Below are positions 1 to 6,385 of a stretch of DNA of 6,385 bases, one piece after another. Both the position numbers and the translations under genes were made by a program. The notes below the pieces were generated by a model. It did not search any database. It saw nothing but the letters and a program-made list of their open reading frames with translations, and was not told the origin of the DNA. Source of the stretch: Fidelibacterota bacterium UBA1134. Its GTDB lineage: Bacteria > Fidelibacterota > Marinisomatia > Marinisomatales > S15-B10. The stretch lies in assembly GCA_002311975.1 (NCBI GenBank), contig DCAL01000004.1, positions 1 to 6,385 of the forward strand, written 5' to 3'. Position 1 is the first letter of the stretch. Every line of letters starts with the position of its first letter.

Positions 1-17
1 TTGATCTTGCCAAACAT
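1..17 (-). CDS. murC: Start of UDP-MurNAc--L-alanine ligase MurC (first codons only, window edge)
   Basis: An ATG at 17-15 shares one base with the murG stop (TAATG) and reads M-F-G-K-I before the window ends. MFGKI is a common MurC beginning, and murC is the usual gene after murG in this cluster. A GGAAG ribosome site sits 4 nt upstream. MurC is the ligase that adds L-Ala to UDP-MurNAc. Only five full codons are visible, so the call rests on the start motif, the spacing and the gene order. Confidence 0.6.
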
Positions 18-1128
18 TACGCTTCCGCCAGAGTCAAAATTTCATCAACGATTTGTTCGGCCGCATCCGGTACAGCAGCGTCTGCCGCTGCTTCCACCAT
101 AGACTCAAGCCGCTCCTTGTTCCCGATCACAGACTCTATGGCATCTGTGAGCGAGTCGCGTGTAAGATCGTCCTCGTTGATAATAATGGCCGCACCCTTT
201 TGGGCGAGGTTTTCGGCGTTCTTCATCTGATGATCGGCGGCGGCTCCGGGGAAAGGAATGAGGAGCGACGGTTTGCCACAATAGGCGATCTCTGCCAAGG
301 CGAGAGCGCCCGCCCGCGAAACAATTAGGTCTGCCGCCGAATAGACAGCGCCCATATCGTCCGTGAAAGGGAAGACCTTCACCATCGGCGAGTCTGTCTC
401 AAGATGCTTCAACCGTTCGTAATGTACCGTCCCGGTCTGCCAGAGGATCTGGATATCGTTCATCTTCATCTGTTCGACTGCTGCGGTGACAGTTTCATTC
501 AGTGTTTTCGACCCTTGACTTCCGCCGATGACAGCAATAACCGGTTTACCGTGGTCCATATTGAAATGATTCAACGCTTCACGCTTGCTCATGGCATTTA
601 GATCTTTGCGCACAGGATTGCCAGTGAGATGGAAACTTTTTTTTTAAGGTATGCGGCACTTTCCTCATAGCTGAGACAGAGACGTTCGACTCTATCCGCC
701 AGCCACCTCGTGGTAAATCCCGGGAATGAGTTCTGCTCATGAATGAGAGTGGGGATCTTTTTGTGCACGGCGGCGAGAAGGGGCAGGCCGCTGGCGTATC
801 CGCCGGTCCCCACCACTACATCGGGAGAAAAGTGAGTCAACAGTTGTCTCGATTGCCAGTATGCGGTGAGAAACCGCCACGGAAACAACAGATTCCGCGC
901 CACAGCGGCAACAGAGAATCCTCTGGAAAATCCCCTGATATTCAGGAGAGTAAAAGGATCATCTCCGCTGGGGAACTTACTTGCTTCAATGCCGTATTTC
1001 GAGCCGACAAAGTGAATCTGAATATCCCGGACTTTTGCTTTGAGTTCCTCTGAGATAGCCACAGCGGGGAAGAGGTGACCCCCGGTGCCGCCCCCAGCCA
1101 TAACAACTTTCAGTCCGTGATCAGGCAA
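17..1128 (-). CDS. murG: UDP-GlcNAc:lipid I GlcNAc-transferase MurG, interrupted by a frameshift at a run of nine A
   Basis: MurG is a GT-B transferase at the inner membrane face that adds GlcNAc to lipid I, making lipid II. The sequence holds it in two frames. The upstream frame carries the N-terminal Rossmann domain with GGGTGGH (12-18), GTGGYAS (107-113) and HEQN (130-133), then reads through LKKK into TAA at 600-598. The other frame continues with HLTGNPVRKDL, GGSQGS (202-207), SRAGALALAE (271-280, the Glu matching the UDP-GlcNAc-binding Glu269 of E. coli) and DHQMKNA (299-305), stopping at TAA 19-17. Adding one base at the A run gives about 370 residues with nothing missing. I chose the TTG at 1128 because GGAG lies 6 nt upstream and the protein then starts ten residues before the glycine loop. 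The GTG at 1164 has no ribosome site. Without a shift the product is 176 residues and lacks the donor-binding domain. Whether the shift is biological or a sequencing error cannot be told here. Confidence 0.9.
637..645 (-). other. A9 homopolymer at the murG frame break (slippage site or sequencing error)
   Basis: On the coding strand this is CTT followed by nine A and then GTT, read as Leu-Lys-Lys-Lys-Val in the incoming frame. The downstream MurG frame needs one more base here, giving Leu-Lys-Lys-Lys-Ser-Phe-His. It is the longest single-base run I see in the window. The run contains A AAA AAA, a possible -1 slip heptamer, and is long enough for RNA polymerase slippage. In the downstream frame a TAA overlaps the start of the run, so the frame change must occur after that point. 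Confidence 0.75.
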
Positions 1129-2266
1129 AGAGAACTCCAGCCGGTCTGTTTTCTCGTACCACACGTTTTGCCATGGAGATATTCAAGAGAATGCCCACCG
1201 ATAAGAGATTGGTGACAAGACCGCTCCCGCCGAAGCTGATGAAGGGCATGGGCAGACCTGTCGTCGGCACCAGAGCGGTCACAACGGCGGAGTTGATGAA
1301 AGCGTACAAGATCATCTGAAGCGCAAGCCCCATCCCCAGCAAAACGCCAAAAACGTCAGTACACCCTTTAGAGATTTTCACCGCTCTTTGAAAGAGAGCC
1401 AGATAGAGTGTGATAATCAGAAAAATGCCAACGAAGCCTGCCTCTTCTCCGATGATGGACAGGATGAAATCAGTGTGGGGCAGCGGCAGGAACAGATTTT
1501 TGCCGACACTTTCACCGAGGCCGACGCCCGTGATGCCTCCGTTCCCGAGGCTGATGAGCGACTGATGGACCTGATAGTTCATTCCCGAAATATCGATACC
1601 GCCGTCGAAAAACGACTTAATGCGGGCAATACGGTACTCGGCAGCCATCACCACCGGAATCAGGATAGCGAAAGCGACGCTCGCCGTCGCTACGATGTGA
1701 GGAATCCTGGCGCCGCTCAAAAACAGAAGTGTCACCGCAATCAAGCCGATCATGACGGATGTACTGAAGTCGGGCTGAATGATGATCAACCCCATGATAG
1801 ACCCTATTACAATGATGGGGGGAAGAAAGCCGGTGACGAAATCCCGCAGCTGATCGCGTTTCTTATCGACGTACGCCGCGATATAGAGGATGGTGGAAAA
1901 TCTGGCAATGTCCGATGTTTGCATCGAAAGCGGTCCAAGCGACAGCCAGCGGGCGGGTGAACTGTCTCCCTGAACGAGGTAGAGGACTTTGGTCAGGATC
2001 AGCAGCAGAACACTTCCGATTAATAAGGGAGACGCAATCTTCTTGAAAATTCGATAATCAACTATCATGGCAGCAATCATGAAAACCAGGCCTATTACGG
2101 CTCTGAACAGGTGGCGCCGGAAGAAGTGTGTCCCGTTGCCGTAATTCTCCATAGAGATATTGGTGCTGGCGCTGAATACCATGACCGTTCCAATGGCAAC
2201 CAGGAGAAGAGCGGTCGCGAGCAGGCTTTTATCGTAATGTCGTGAAGATACTTGGATTGCCTTCAT
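1121..2266 (-). CDS. ftsW: Lipid II polymerase FtsW (SEDS family, septal glycosyltransferase)
   Basis: This gene encodes a 381-residue membrane protein with about ten hydrophobic segments. It is a SEDS-family polymerase that builds septal glycan strands from lipid II with a partner class B penicillin-binding protein. Family motifs seen: RWLSLGPLSMQTSDIAR (106-122), QPDFSTS (164-170), YQVHQSLISLGNGG (231-244), GLGES (249-253), PHTDFILSIIGEE (263-275), and TTGLPMPFISFGGSG (335-349). The Asp in HTDF lies in the extracellular loop that carries the catalytic aspartate of the family. The cluster position between murD and murG argues for FtsW rather than RodA. The widely conserved QPSE stretch reads QTSD here. 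The ATG overlaps the murD stop (ATGA) and has GGAG 8 nt upstream. Both cytoplasmic tails are short. Confidence 0.95.
   Translation of the reverse strand: MKAIQVSSRHYDKSLLATALLLVAIGTVMVFSASTNISMENYGNGTHFFRRHLFRAVIGLVFMIAAMIVDYRIFKKIASPLLIGSVLLLILTKVLYLVQGDSSPARWLSLGPLSMQTSDIARFSTILYIAAYVDKKRDQLRDFVTGFLPPIIVIGSIMGLIIIQPDFSTSVMIGLIAVTLLFLSGARIPHIVATASVAFAILIPVVMAAEYRIARIKSFFDGGIDISGMNYQVHQSLISLGNGGITGVGLGESVGKNLFLPLPHTDFILSIIGEEAGFVGIFLIITLYLALFQRAVKISKGCTDVFGVLLGMGLALQMILYAFINSAVVTALVPTTGLPMPFISFGGSGLVTNLLSVGILLNISMAKRVVRENRPAGVLFA
1135..1138 (-). promoter_or_regulatory. Shine-Dalgarno that selects the TTG start of murG
   Basis: GGAG lies 6 nt before the TTG at 1128-1126. It supports this codon over the GTG at 1164, which would overlap ftsW by 44 nt and has no purine-rich site. 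With TTG, murG and ftsW overlap by 8 nt. Confidence 0.6.
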
Positions 2267-3645
2267 CGTTGACTCTCCAGAGCATTAACACCCTGTTTGA
2301 AGCAATCACCGCGCTCCTCGAAATTGGCAAACATGTCGAAACTGGCGCATCCCGGCGCAAGAAGGACGGTATCACCGGATGCCGAATAATCATGTGCGAG
2401 GGAGACAGCTGAATCGAGCGAGTGGGCTCTTATCGAGGGGGGTATGGGTGAGAGGGACTCTTGGATTCGATCAGCCGCCTCTCCCAGCACGATGATTTGT
2501 TTCACCTTTCCCGCGAGGAAGGGGTGAAGTTCCCGGAAGTTTGCTCCTTTATCCCTGCCGCCCATGATGAGGATGACAGGTCCGGGGAACGAATCCAATG
2601 CAACCTTTACTGAATCGATGTTGGTCGCCTTGGAATCGTTGTAGTAGTCGACGCCGTTGAACGTGCGGACATGCTCGAGGCGGTGGGGTACTCCGCTGAA
2701 TGTTTGCATCACGTCCTGAATCGCTTCAACAGTTACGTCAAGCAGACGGCACGCTGTTGCGGCGGCAAGGAAGTTGGCCAGATTGTGAACACCGGGGAGC
2801 GAAACGTCCTTTTTATAAATAAGGATTTCGTTCGCCTCGTCATAGACCTTTGTTTCGTTGACGCTGAAAAAGGAATCGCTGTGGCCTGCGAGGGCGAAGG
2901 GTATCAACTGAGCCGGTGTGTGGATCATTTCTGACAGTTGAAGGTCATCGCTGTTAAAGACGACTGTGTCGTCAGCGGTCATGTTTTCGATGATGCGAAT
3001 CTTGGCGGCGGCATACTCAGCCATGGAGGAATAGCGGTCCAGGTGATCCGCCGATAGATTCAACAAGACAGCAACCTTCGGTCGGAAATGGCGGATGTGC
3101 TCCATCTGAAAGCTGCTGATTTCAAGGATGTGCACACCGTTCTCAGGTTGAGCGTCAAGAATGGAAGCGACTGTTTCCGAAAAAGGGATACCGATGTTGC
3201 CAGCGAGAAAGGGAGTAAACTTGTCCTTGGCACACATTTCCGCCAGCATGGCGGTAGTTGTCGTCTTGCCGTTTGATCCTGTCACCGCCACGATGGGCAA
3301 ATCCGTAAACCAGCTGGCGAGCTCAATCTCGCTCACCACTGGTATCTCCTTCTCGCTGGCACGTCGGATGGCACCGGCATTTTGTGGTACTCCGGGGCTG
3401 ACTACCATCATATCAGACGCATAGATTTTTTCTGAGTGACCGCCGAATTCCGTGGCTACACCCAATCTTTCCAATTCAGACAGATTTTTTGTAGCTGGAG
3501 GCGACTCATTCTGATCACTGAGAAGCACATCGGCTCCAACCTTATTGAGGAGTTTGGCGGCGGCAGTGCCGCTTTTTCTAGCGCCGATGACGGCAACCAT
3601 CTTGCCCCGCAGTTCAATATTCTCTTTCACTGTGATATCTATCAT
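2263..3645 (-). CDS. murD: UDP-MurNAc-L-alanine--D-glutamate ligase MurD
   Basis: This gene encodes 460 residues, a normal MurD length. The cytoplasmic enzyme adds D-glutamate to UDP-MurNAc-L-Ala with ATP. The N-terminal Rossmann domain starts with MVAVIGARKSG (16-26) and has VVSPGVP (81-87). The ATPase domain has the P-loop TGSNGKTTTT (122-131), ISSFQME (176-182), NLSADHLDRY (196-205), and AAAKIRI (212-218) with the likely carbamylated lysine. The C-terminal domain has GVPHRLE (318-324), DYYNDSKATN (333-342), MGGRDKG (361-367) and CASFDMF (433-439). I chose the ATG at 3645 because it forms ATGA with the mraY stop and places the Rossmann strand where the family has it. An in-frame ATG at 3729 would add 28 residues lying wholly inside mraY that do not resemble MurD. 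There is no clear Shine-Dalgarno before 3645, so translation is probably coupled to mraY. Confidence 0.96.
   Translation of the reverse strand: MIDITVKENIELRGKMVAVIGARKSGTAAAKLLNKVGADVLLSDQNESPPATKNLSELERLGVATEFGGHSEKIYASDMMVVSPGVPQNAGAIRRASEKEIPVVSEIELASWFTDLPIVAVTGSNGKTTTTAMLAEMCAKDKFTPFLAGNIGIPFSETVASILDAQPENGVHILEISSFQMEHIRHFRPKVAVLLNLSADHLDRYSSMAEYAAAKIRIIENMTADDTVVFNSDDLQLSEMIHTPAQLIPFALAGHSDSFFSVNETKVYDEANEILIYKKDVSLPGVHNLANFLAAATACRLLDVTVEAIQDVMQTFSGVPHRLEHVRTFNGVDYYNDSKATNIDSVKVALDSFPGPVILIMGGRDKGANFRELHPFLAGKVKQIIVLGEAADRIQESLSPIPPSIRAHSLDSAVSLAHDYSASGDTVLLAPGCASFDMFANFEERGDCFKQGVNALESQR
2275..2278 (-). promoter_or_regulatory. Shine-Dalgarno of ftsW
   Basis: GGAG lies 8 nt before the ftsW ATG at 2266, inside the last codons of murD. 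It supports this start alongside the ATGA stop-start overlap. Confidence 0.6.
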
Positions 3646-4745
3646 CGAATCTTGAATGTACTCATGGTCATCAGGGCAAACAGAATCCCGATAATCCAGA
3701 ATCGAATAACTACTTGTGTCTCCTTCCACCCTTTCAATTCGTAGTGGTGGTGGATGGGAGCCATGCGGAAGAACCGTTTCCCTTCTCCGCTTTTTTGCTT
3801 ACTCCACTTGAAGTAGCTGATTTGAATCAGAACTGAGAGCGCTTCCCAGACAAAAACGCCGCCGAGAATCACGAGAAGAAGTTCCTTTTTCACAAGCAAT
3901 GCGAGGGCGCCCAGTGCGCCGCCGGCGGCGAGAGCTCCCGTGTCGCCCATGAAAATCTGTGCCGGTGGTGCATTGAACCAGAGAAATCCGAGACAAGATC
4001 CCATAAGAGCGGATGCGAAAATTGCCAATTCACCGGCACCGGGCAGATAGATGATGTTCAGGTAGTCGCTGAAGTCTACACGACCGGAGATGTAAGCCAC
4101 GATCCCCAGCGCGACGGCACAGATGGCAATCAGACCAGAGGCAAGTCCATCGAGACCGTCCGTAAGATTGACGGCGTTCGAGCTGGCGGTTATAACCACC
4201 ATTACCCACGGGATATAGAAGTAGCCGAACGAGATTTCAAGGTCTTTAAAAAAGGGTACTGAAGTGATGCCCCCGGTTCCGGCGAACTCCGGCGCCAGAA
4301 AAAGCCAGCTTCCCAGAACAAGTCCGATAATTATCTGTCCCGACAGCTTGTAGCGGGCGATGAGTCCTTTCTTGGTTTTCTTGACGGTTTTCAGATAGTC
4401 GTCCATGAAGCCGAGAATGCCAGTTCCCACCGTCACAAAGAGTATCATATGGATATAACGATTTTCCAGGTTCGCCCACAAGAGGGTGGGGAGAATCACC
4501 GCGAGGAGCAAAATGACTCCCCCCATGGTTGGCGTGCCCTTCTTGATGTGATGCGTCTCCGGCCCCGTATCGCGAATCTCCTCTACGATTTGTTTGGACC
4601 GGAGAAGTCTGATGAGAAAGGGACCCACGATGAAGCTAATCAGAAGTGCCGTGATGGCCGCCATTGCTGAACGGAATGTGATGTATTGAAAAAGATTAAA
4701 CCCCGATATGTATGATGTGAGGGGGTAGAAAAGGTGATAAAGCAT
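3642..4745 (-). CDS. mraY: Phospho-N-acetylmuramoyl-pentapeptide transferase MraY (lipid I synthase)
   Basis: This gene encodes a 367-residue polytopic membrane protein with many hydrophobic helices, close to the usual length of about 360. MraY moves phospho-MurNAc-pentapeptide from UDP onto undecaprenyl phosphate at the inner face of the membrane, giving lipid I. All signature sites are present: KGTPTMGG (69-76), the Asp pair in MDDYLK (114-119), NAVNLTDGLDG (190-200), MGDTG (266-270) with the third conserved Asp, and the PIHHHYELKGW loop (330-340) with the histidine triplet. These features separate it from WecA/TagO relatives, which lack the PIHHH loop in this form. The ATG shares one base with the murF stop (TGATG). 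The TGA stop overlaps the murD start (ATGA). Nothing looks damaged. Confidence 0.98.
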   Translation of the reverse strand: MLYHLFYPLTSYISGFNLFQYITFRSAMAAITALLISFIVGPFLIRLLRSKQIVEEIRDTGPETHHIKKGTPTMGGVILLLAVILPTLLWANLENRYIHMILFVTVGTGILGFMDDYLKTVKKTKKGLIARYKLSGQIIIGLVLGSWLFLAPEFAGTGGITSVPFFKDLEISFGYFYIPWVMVVITASSNAVNLTDGLDGLASGLIAICAVALGIVAYISGRVDFSDYLNIIYLPGAGELAIFASALMGSCLGFLWFNAPPAQIFMGDTGALAAGGALGALALLVKKELLLVILGGVFVWEALSVLIQISYFKWSKQKSGEGKRFFRMAPIHHHYELKGWKETQVVIRFWIIGILFALMTMSTFKIR

Positions 4746-6088
4746 CAGTCCTTGAATACCTCCTCAATAACAGTCTCCAGCTCCATCCCGCGTGACCCTT
4801 TGAACAGAACAGAGTCTCCGCTTTTTATTTCGTGCTTTACGCAGTCGGCGAGATCTTGCTTGTTGTCAAAATGGCGCGCATCAATGTCTCCTCGCGCCCG
4901 CTCAACAGCTATCCGGCTCTTCTCACCCAGACAGAAAAGTTGATCAATCGCATTCTCCACACAGGCTTCACCGACCCGTTTGTGATGTTCTTCAGAATCG
5001 TCACCGAGTTCAAGCATATCGGCAAGGACAACTACTCTTTTGCCTCGGGCGGGGTGCGCAAGGAGAAGATCAAGCGCAGCGAGGGCAGAGGCGAGGTTCG
5101 CATTGTAGGTGTCGTCGATAACTGTGACGCCTCCAATATCCCTGGTTGTGCATCTGCCTCTTGCAGGCTCAAAGCTGAGAACGGCCTGAGCAAAATCGTC
5201 CCAGTTTGTATCGAGTGTGATGGAGACAGCACAAGCAGCCAGAACGTTGTAGGCAAATGTTCGATTGTAGGAATTGAGGGCGATCTCGTTACCATTGATG
5301 ATTATATTCAGTATGCCATCGCTATCATTGTGAACATCGCCCGTAAAATCGCATTTGGCGCTGTAGCCGTAAGTGATTGTTTCGGCACTGGTGGTTAGAT
5401 CTCGAACCTGTTCATCTTCTGAGTTCACAAAAGCGATGCCGTCGGGCGGCAAAGCGTCGAAGAGTTCACCTTTCGTCTTGGTGATATTCTCTATTGAGCC
5501 GAAGCTGGAGAGGTGGGCAGGGGCGATATTGGTAATCAATCCGTACCGGGGTAAGGACAGATTGCACAGATAACCGATATCGCCCCTCTGATTGGCTCCC
5601 ATTTCGAGGATTGAGAGGTTGTAATGGGAGTTTAGCTCGAGTAGGGTGAGAGGTAGTCCGAGGTGGGTGTTATAATTCCCGCGAGTGCCGTGAACTACGT
5701 GGTTGGCGGAAAGTGTATGAACGAGTAAATCCTTAGTTGACGTCTTGCCGTTGCTGCCTGTAATCCCAAGTACGGGGATTGAGAAGTTTGATCTCCACTC
5801 TTGCGCCAGACCTGCAATGGTGACGGCGGGATCGTCCACTTGAATCTGCGGCAGGGCGCAGTCTGAATCCACCGTCTGCACTAATGCGGCGGCACATCCT
5901 TTTTCTCTAGCGCTGTCGATATAGGTGTGACCGTCCACACGATCCCCCTTTATGGCGATGAAGAGGTCGCCGGGATGCGCTTCCCTGGAATCGAGAGTTA
6001 TACCTGTCGGCATGGTCTCCAATCGTTTGCCTGCATTGCGTGACAGCATCCTGTAGAATTGTTCCGGTTCGGGCAGATCAATTCGCAT
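4745..6088 (-). CDS. murF: UDP-MurNAc-tripeptide--D-alanyl-D-alanine ligase MurF
   Basis: This gene encodes 447 residues, normal for MurF, a cytoplasmic ligase that joins D-Ala-D-Ala to the UDP-MurNAc tripeptide using ATP. The N-terminal substrate-binding domain has TLDSRE (31-36) and DLFIAIKG (41-48). The central ATPase has the P-loop GITGSNGKTSTK (108-119), NYNTHLGLP (138-146), EMGANQRGDI (162-171), and TKGELF (205-210), whose lysine matches the carbamylated lysine of the family. The C-terminal domain has DDTYNANL (325-332), LADMLELG (355-362) and FKGSRGMELE (429-438). The usual YNANP reads YNANL here. The ATG at 6088 is the first start after the murE stop, preceded by a weak purine-rich GAGAG about 9 nt upstream. 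Its stop overlaps the mraY start by one base (TGATG), pointing to coupled translation. Confidence 0.97.
   Translation of the reverse strand: MRIDLPEPEQFYRMLSRNAGKRLETMPTGITLDSREAHPGDLFIAIKGDRVDGHTYIDSAREKGCAAALVQTVDSDCALPQIQVDDPAVTIAGLAQEWRSNFSIPVLGITGSNGKTSTKDLLVHTLSANHVVHGTRGNYNTHLGLPLTLLELNSHYNLSILEMGANQRGDIGYLCNLSLPRYGLITNIAPAHLSSFGSIENITKTKGELFDALPPDGIAFVNSEDEQVRDLTTSAETITYGYSAKCDFTGDVHNDSDGILNIIINGNEIALNSYNRTFAYNVLAACAVSITLDTNWDDFAQAVLSFEPARGRCTTRDIGGVTVIDDTYNANLASALAALDLLLAHPARGKRVVVLADMLELGDDSEEHHKRVGEACVENAIDQLFCLGEKSRIAVERARGDIDARHFDNKQDLADCVKHEIKSGDSVLFKGSRGMELETVIEEVFKD
4749..4763 (-). promoter_or_regulatory. Ribosome binding region of mraY, two candidates
   Basis: Two purine-rich stretches sit within the end of murF. 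AAGGA ends only 3 nt before the mraY ATG, and the stronger GGAGG ends 13 nt before it. Neither has the ideal spacing of 5 to 9 nt, and GGAGG also encodes part of the murF tail (IEEVF). With the TGATG overlap, initiation probably relies mostly on ribosomes finishing murF. Confidence 0.45.
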
Positions 6089-6107
6089 TCAGTTGCGCTC
6101 TCGTGCC

Positions 6108-6385
6108 TCATTTTTCCTGTTCTTCTTCAATGATCTTCTCGACAACTTTGATATCGGAATATGGAATTCTTTCCGTGCCGACAATCTGACAGTTCTCCCT
6201 GCCTTTGCCGACTACCGCCAGTATGTCTCCTTCCTGAAGTTCTTCCACAGCTTGACGAATTGCCTCGGCGCGATCATCGTGAAACGTGTGTCTGTCCCCC
6301 TCGAATCCTGCCGCAATATCCTTGTTGATAGAAGCGATTGACTCGGTGCGGGGATTGTCCGGCGTCACCAGGATTCTGTGCGAGT
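6108..6385 (-). CDS. murE: UDP-MurNAc-tripeptide synthetase MurE, C-terminal part only (window edge)
   Basis: This is the last 91 or so codons of a gene whose 5' part lies beyond the right end of the window. It reads into TPDNPRTE, then DRAEAI, then GKGRE, and stops with TGA at 6110-6108. This is the C-terminal Mur ligase domain of MurE, a cytoplasmic ATP-dependent ligase that adds the third residue to UDP-MurNAc-L-Ala-D-Glu. In the family the DNPR motif binds meso-diaminopimelate; lysine-adding enzymes differ there, so I infer an mDAP enzyme. The usual GKGHE box reads GKGRE here: the glutamate that contacts mDAP is kept and the histidine is replaced. It is first in the transcribed order, with murF starting 19 nt after its stop. 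MurE is preferred over MurC, MurD and MurF because of DNPR and the position directly upstream of murF. Confidence 0.93.
   Translation of the reverse strand, partial: SHRILVTPDNPRTESIASINKDIAAGFEGDRHTFHDDRAEAIRQAVEELQEGDILAVVGKGRENCQIVGTERIPYSDIKVVEKIIEEEQEK

Noticed and set aside
739..1053. Plus-strand 104-codon frame opposite the N-terminal part of murG
   Set aside because: It is antisense to conserved MurG motifs, with no independent ribosome site or recognisable product.
598..1128. murG as a decayed pseudogene
   Set aside because: Only one frame break is present, exactly at a homopolymer, and the downstream frame keeps every functional motif. Real decay would usually leave further lesions, and murG is essential with no second copy visible here.
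1388..1960. 190-codon open frame on the plus strand opposite ftsW
   Set aside because: The translation is highly hydrophilic with no recognisable domain and lies fully antisense to well-conserved ftsW codons. It is the mirror of a hydrophobic membrane protein frame.
3646..3729. 28-residue N-terminal extension of MurD from the ATG at 3729
   Set aside because: It lies entirely inside mraY and is unlike MurD. The ATG at 3645 forms the ATGA overlap and gives a normal N-terminus.
4759..4763. GGAGG near the end of murF as marker of a different mraY start
   Set aside because: No in-frame start lies at suitable spacing, and the mraY N-terminus from the ATG at 4745 matches family length. It is partly just Glu codons in murF.
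4832..5398. 188-codon open frame on the plus strand opposite murF
   Set aside because: It has no family motif and is fully inside motif-bearing murF on the other strand, so it is a shadow frame.
1..6385. Mobile element, CRISPR array, RNA gene or defence system
   Set aside because: Every base except a 19-nt gap is accounted for by cell wall genes. I saw no repeat arrays, terminal inverted repeats, tRNA-like folds or transposase motifs.

Overview
This window is an interior segment of a bacterial division and cell wall (dcw) cluster, read entirely from the minus strand. In transcription order, from the right end of the window to the left, it holds the 3' end of murE, complete murF, mraY, murD and ftsW, murG (broken by an apparent frameshift), and the first codons of murC. 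No gene on the plus strand is supported, and no stretch over 25 bases lies outside a gene.

The genes form one unit. MurE and MurF add residue 3 and the D-Ala-D-Ala dipeptide to the UDP-MurNAc peptide, and MurD adds the second residue (D-Glu). MraY moves the finished phospho-MurNAc-pentapeptide onto undecaprenyl phosphate to make lipid I, and MurG adds GlcNAc to make lipid II. FtsW is the SEDS polymerase that uses lipid II at the division site. MurC adds the first residue. Packing is very tight: there is a 19-nt gap between murE and murF, then overlaps at every junction (TGATG, ATGA, ATGA, about 8 nt, TAATG). This implies one transcript with translational coupling. No promoter or terminator is visible, so both probably lie outside the window.

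The organism cannot be named from this sequence alone. The gene order is the classic one, base composition is near 50% G+C, and the surviving MurE tail carries the DNPR motif of meso-diaminopimelate-adding enzymes. Together these suggest a Gram-negative-type bacterium with mDAP peptidoglycan, possibly an uncultured lineage, but that last point is only a guess.

The one real anomaly is in murG. The reading frame breaks exactly at a run of nine A (coding strand) between the two Rossmann domains. Adding one A, or a -1 ribosomal slip, restores an intact protein of about 370 residues with every family motif. A homopolymer sequencing error is the simplest explanation. Transcriptional slippage, programmed frameshifting or a genuine split MurG are the interesting alternatives. 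I see no sign of a novel system elsewhere in the window; the rest is ordinary core cell wall biosynthesis.
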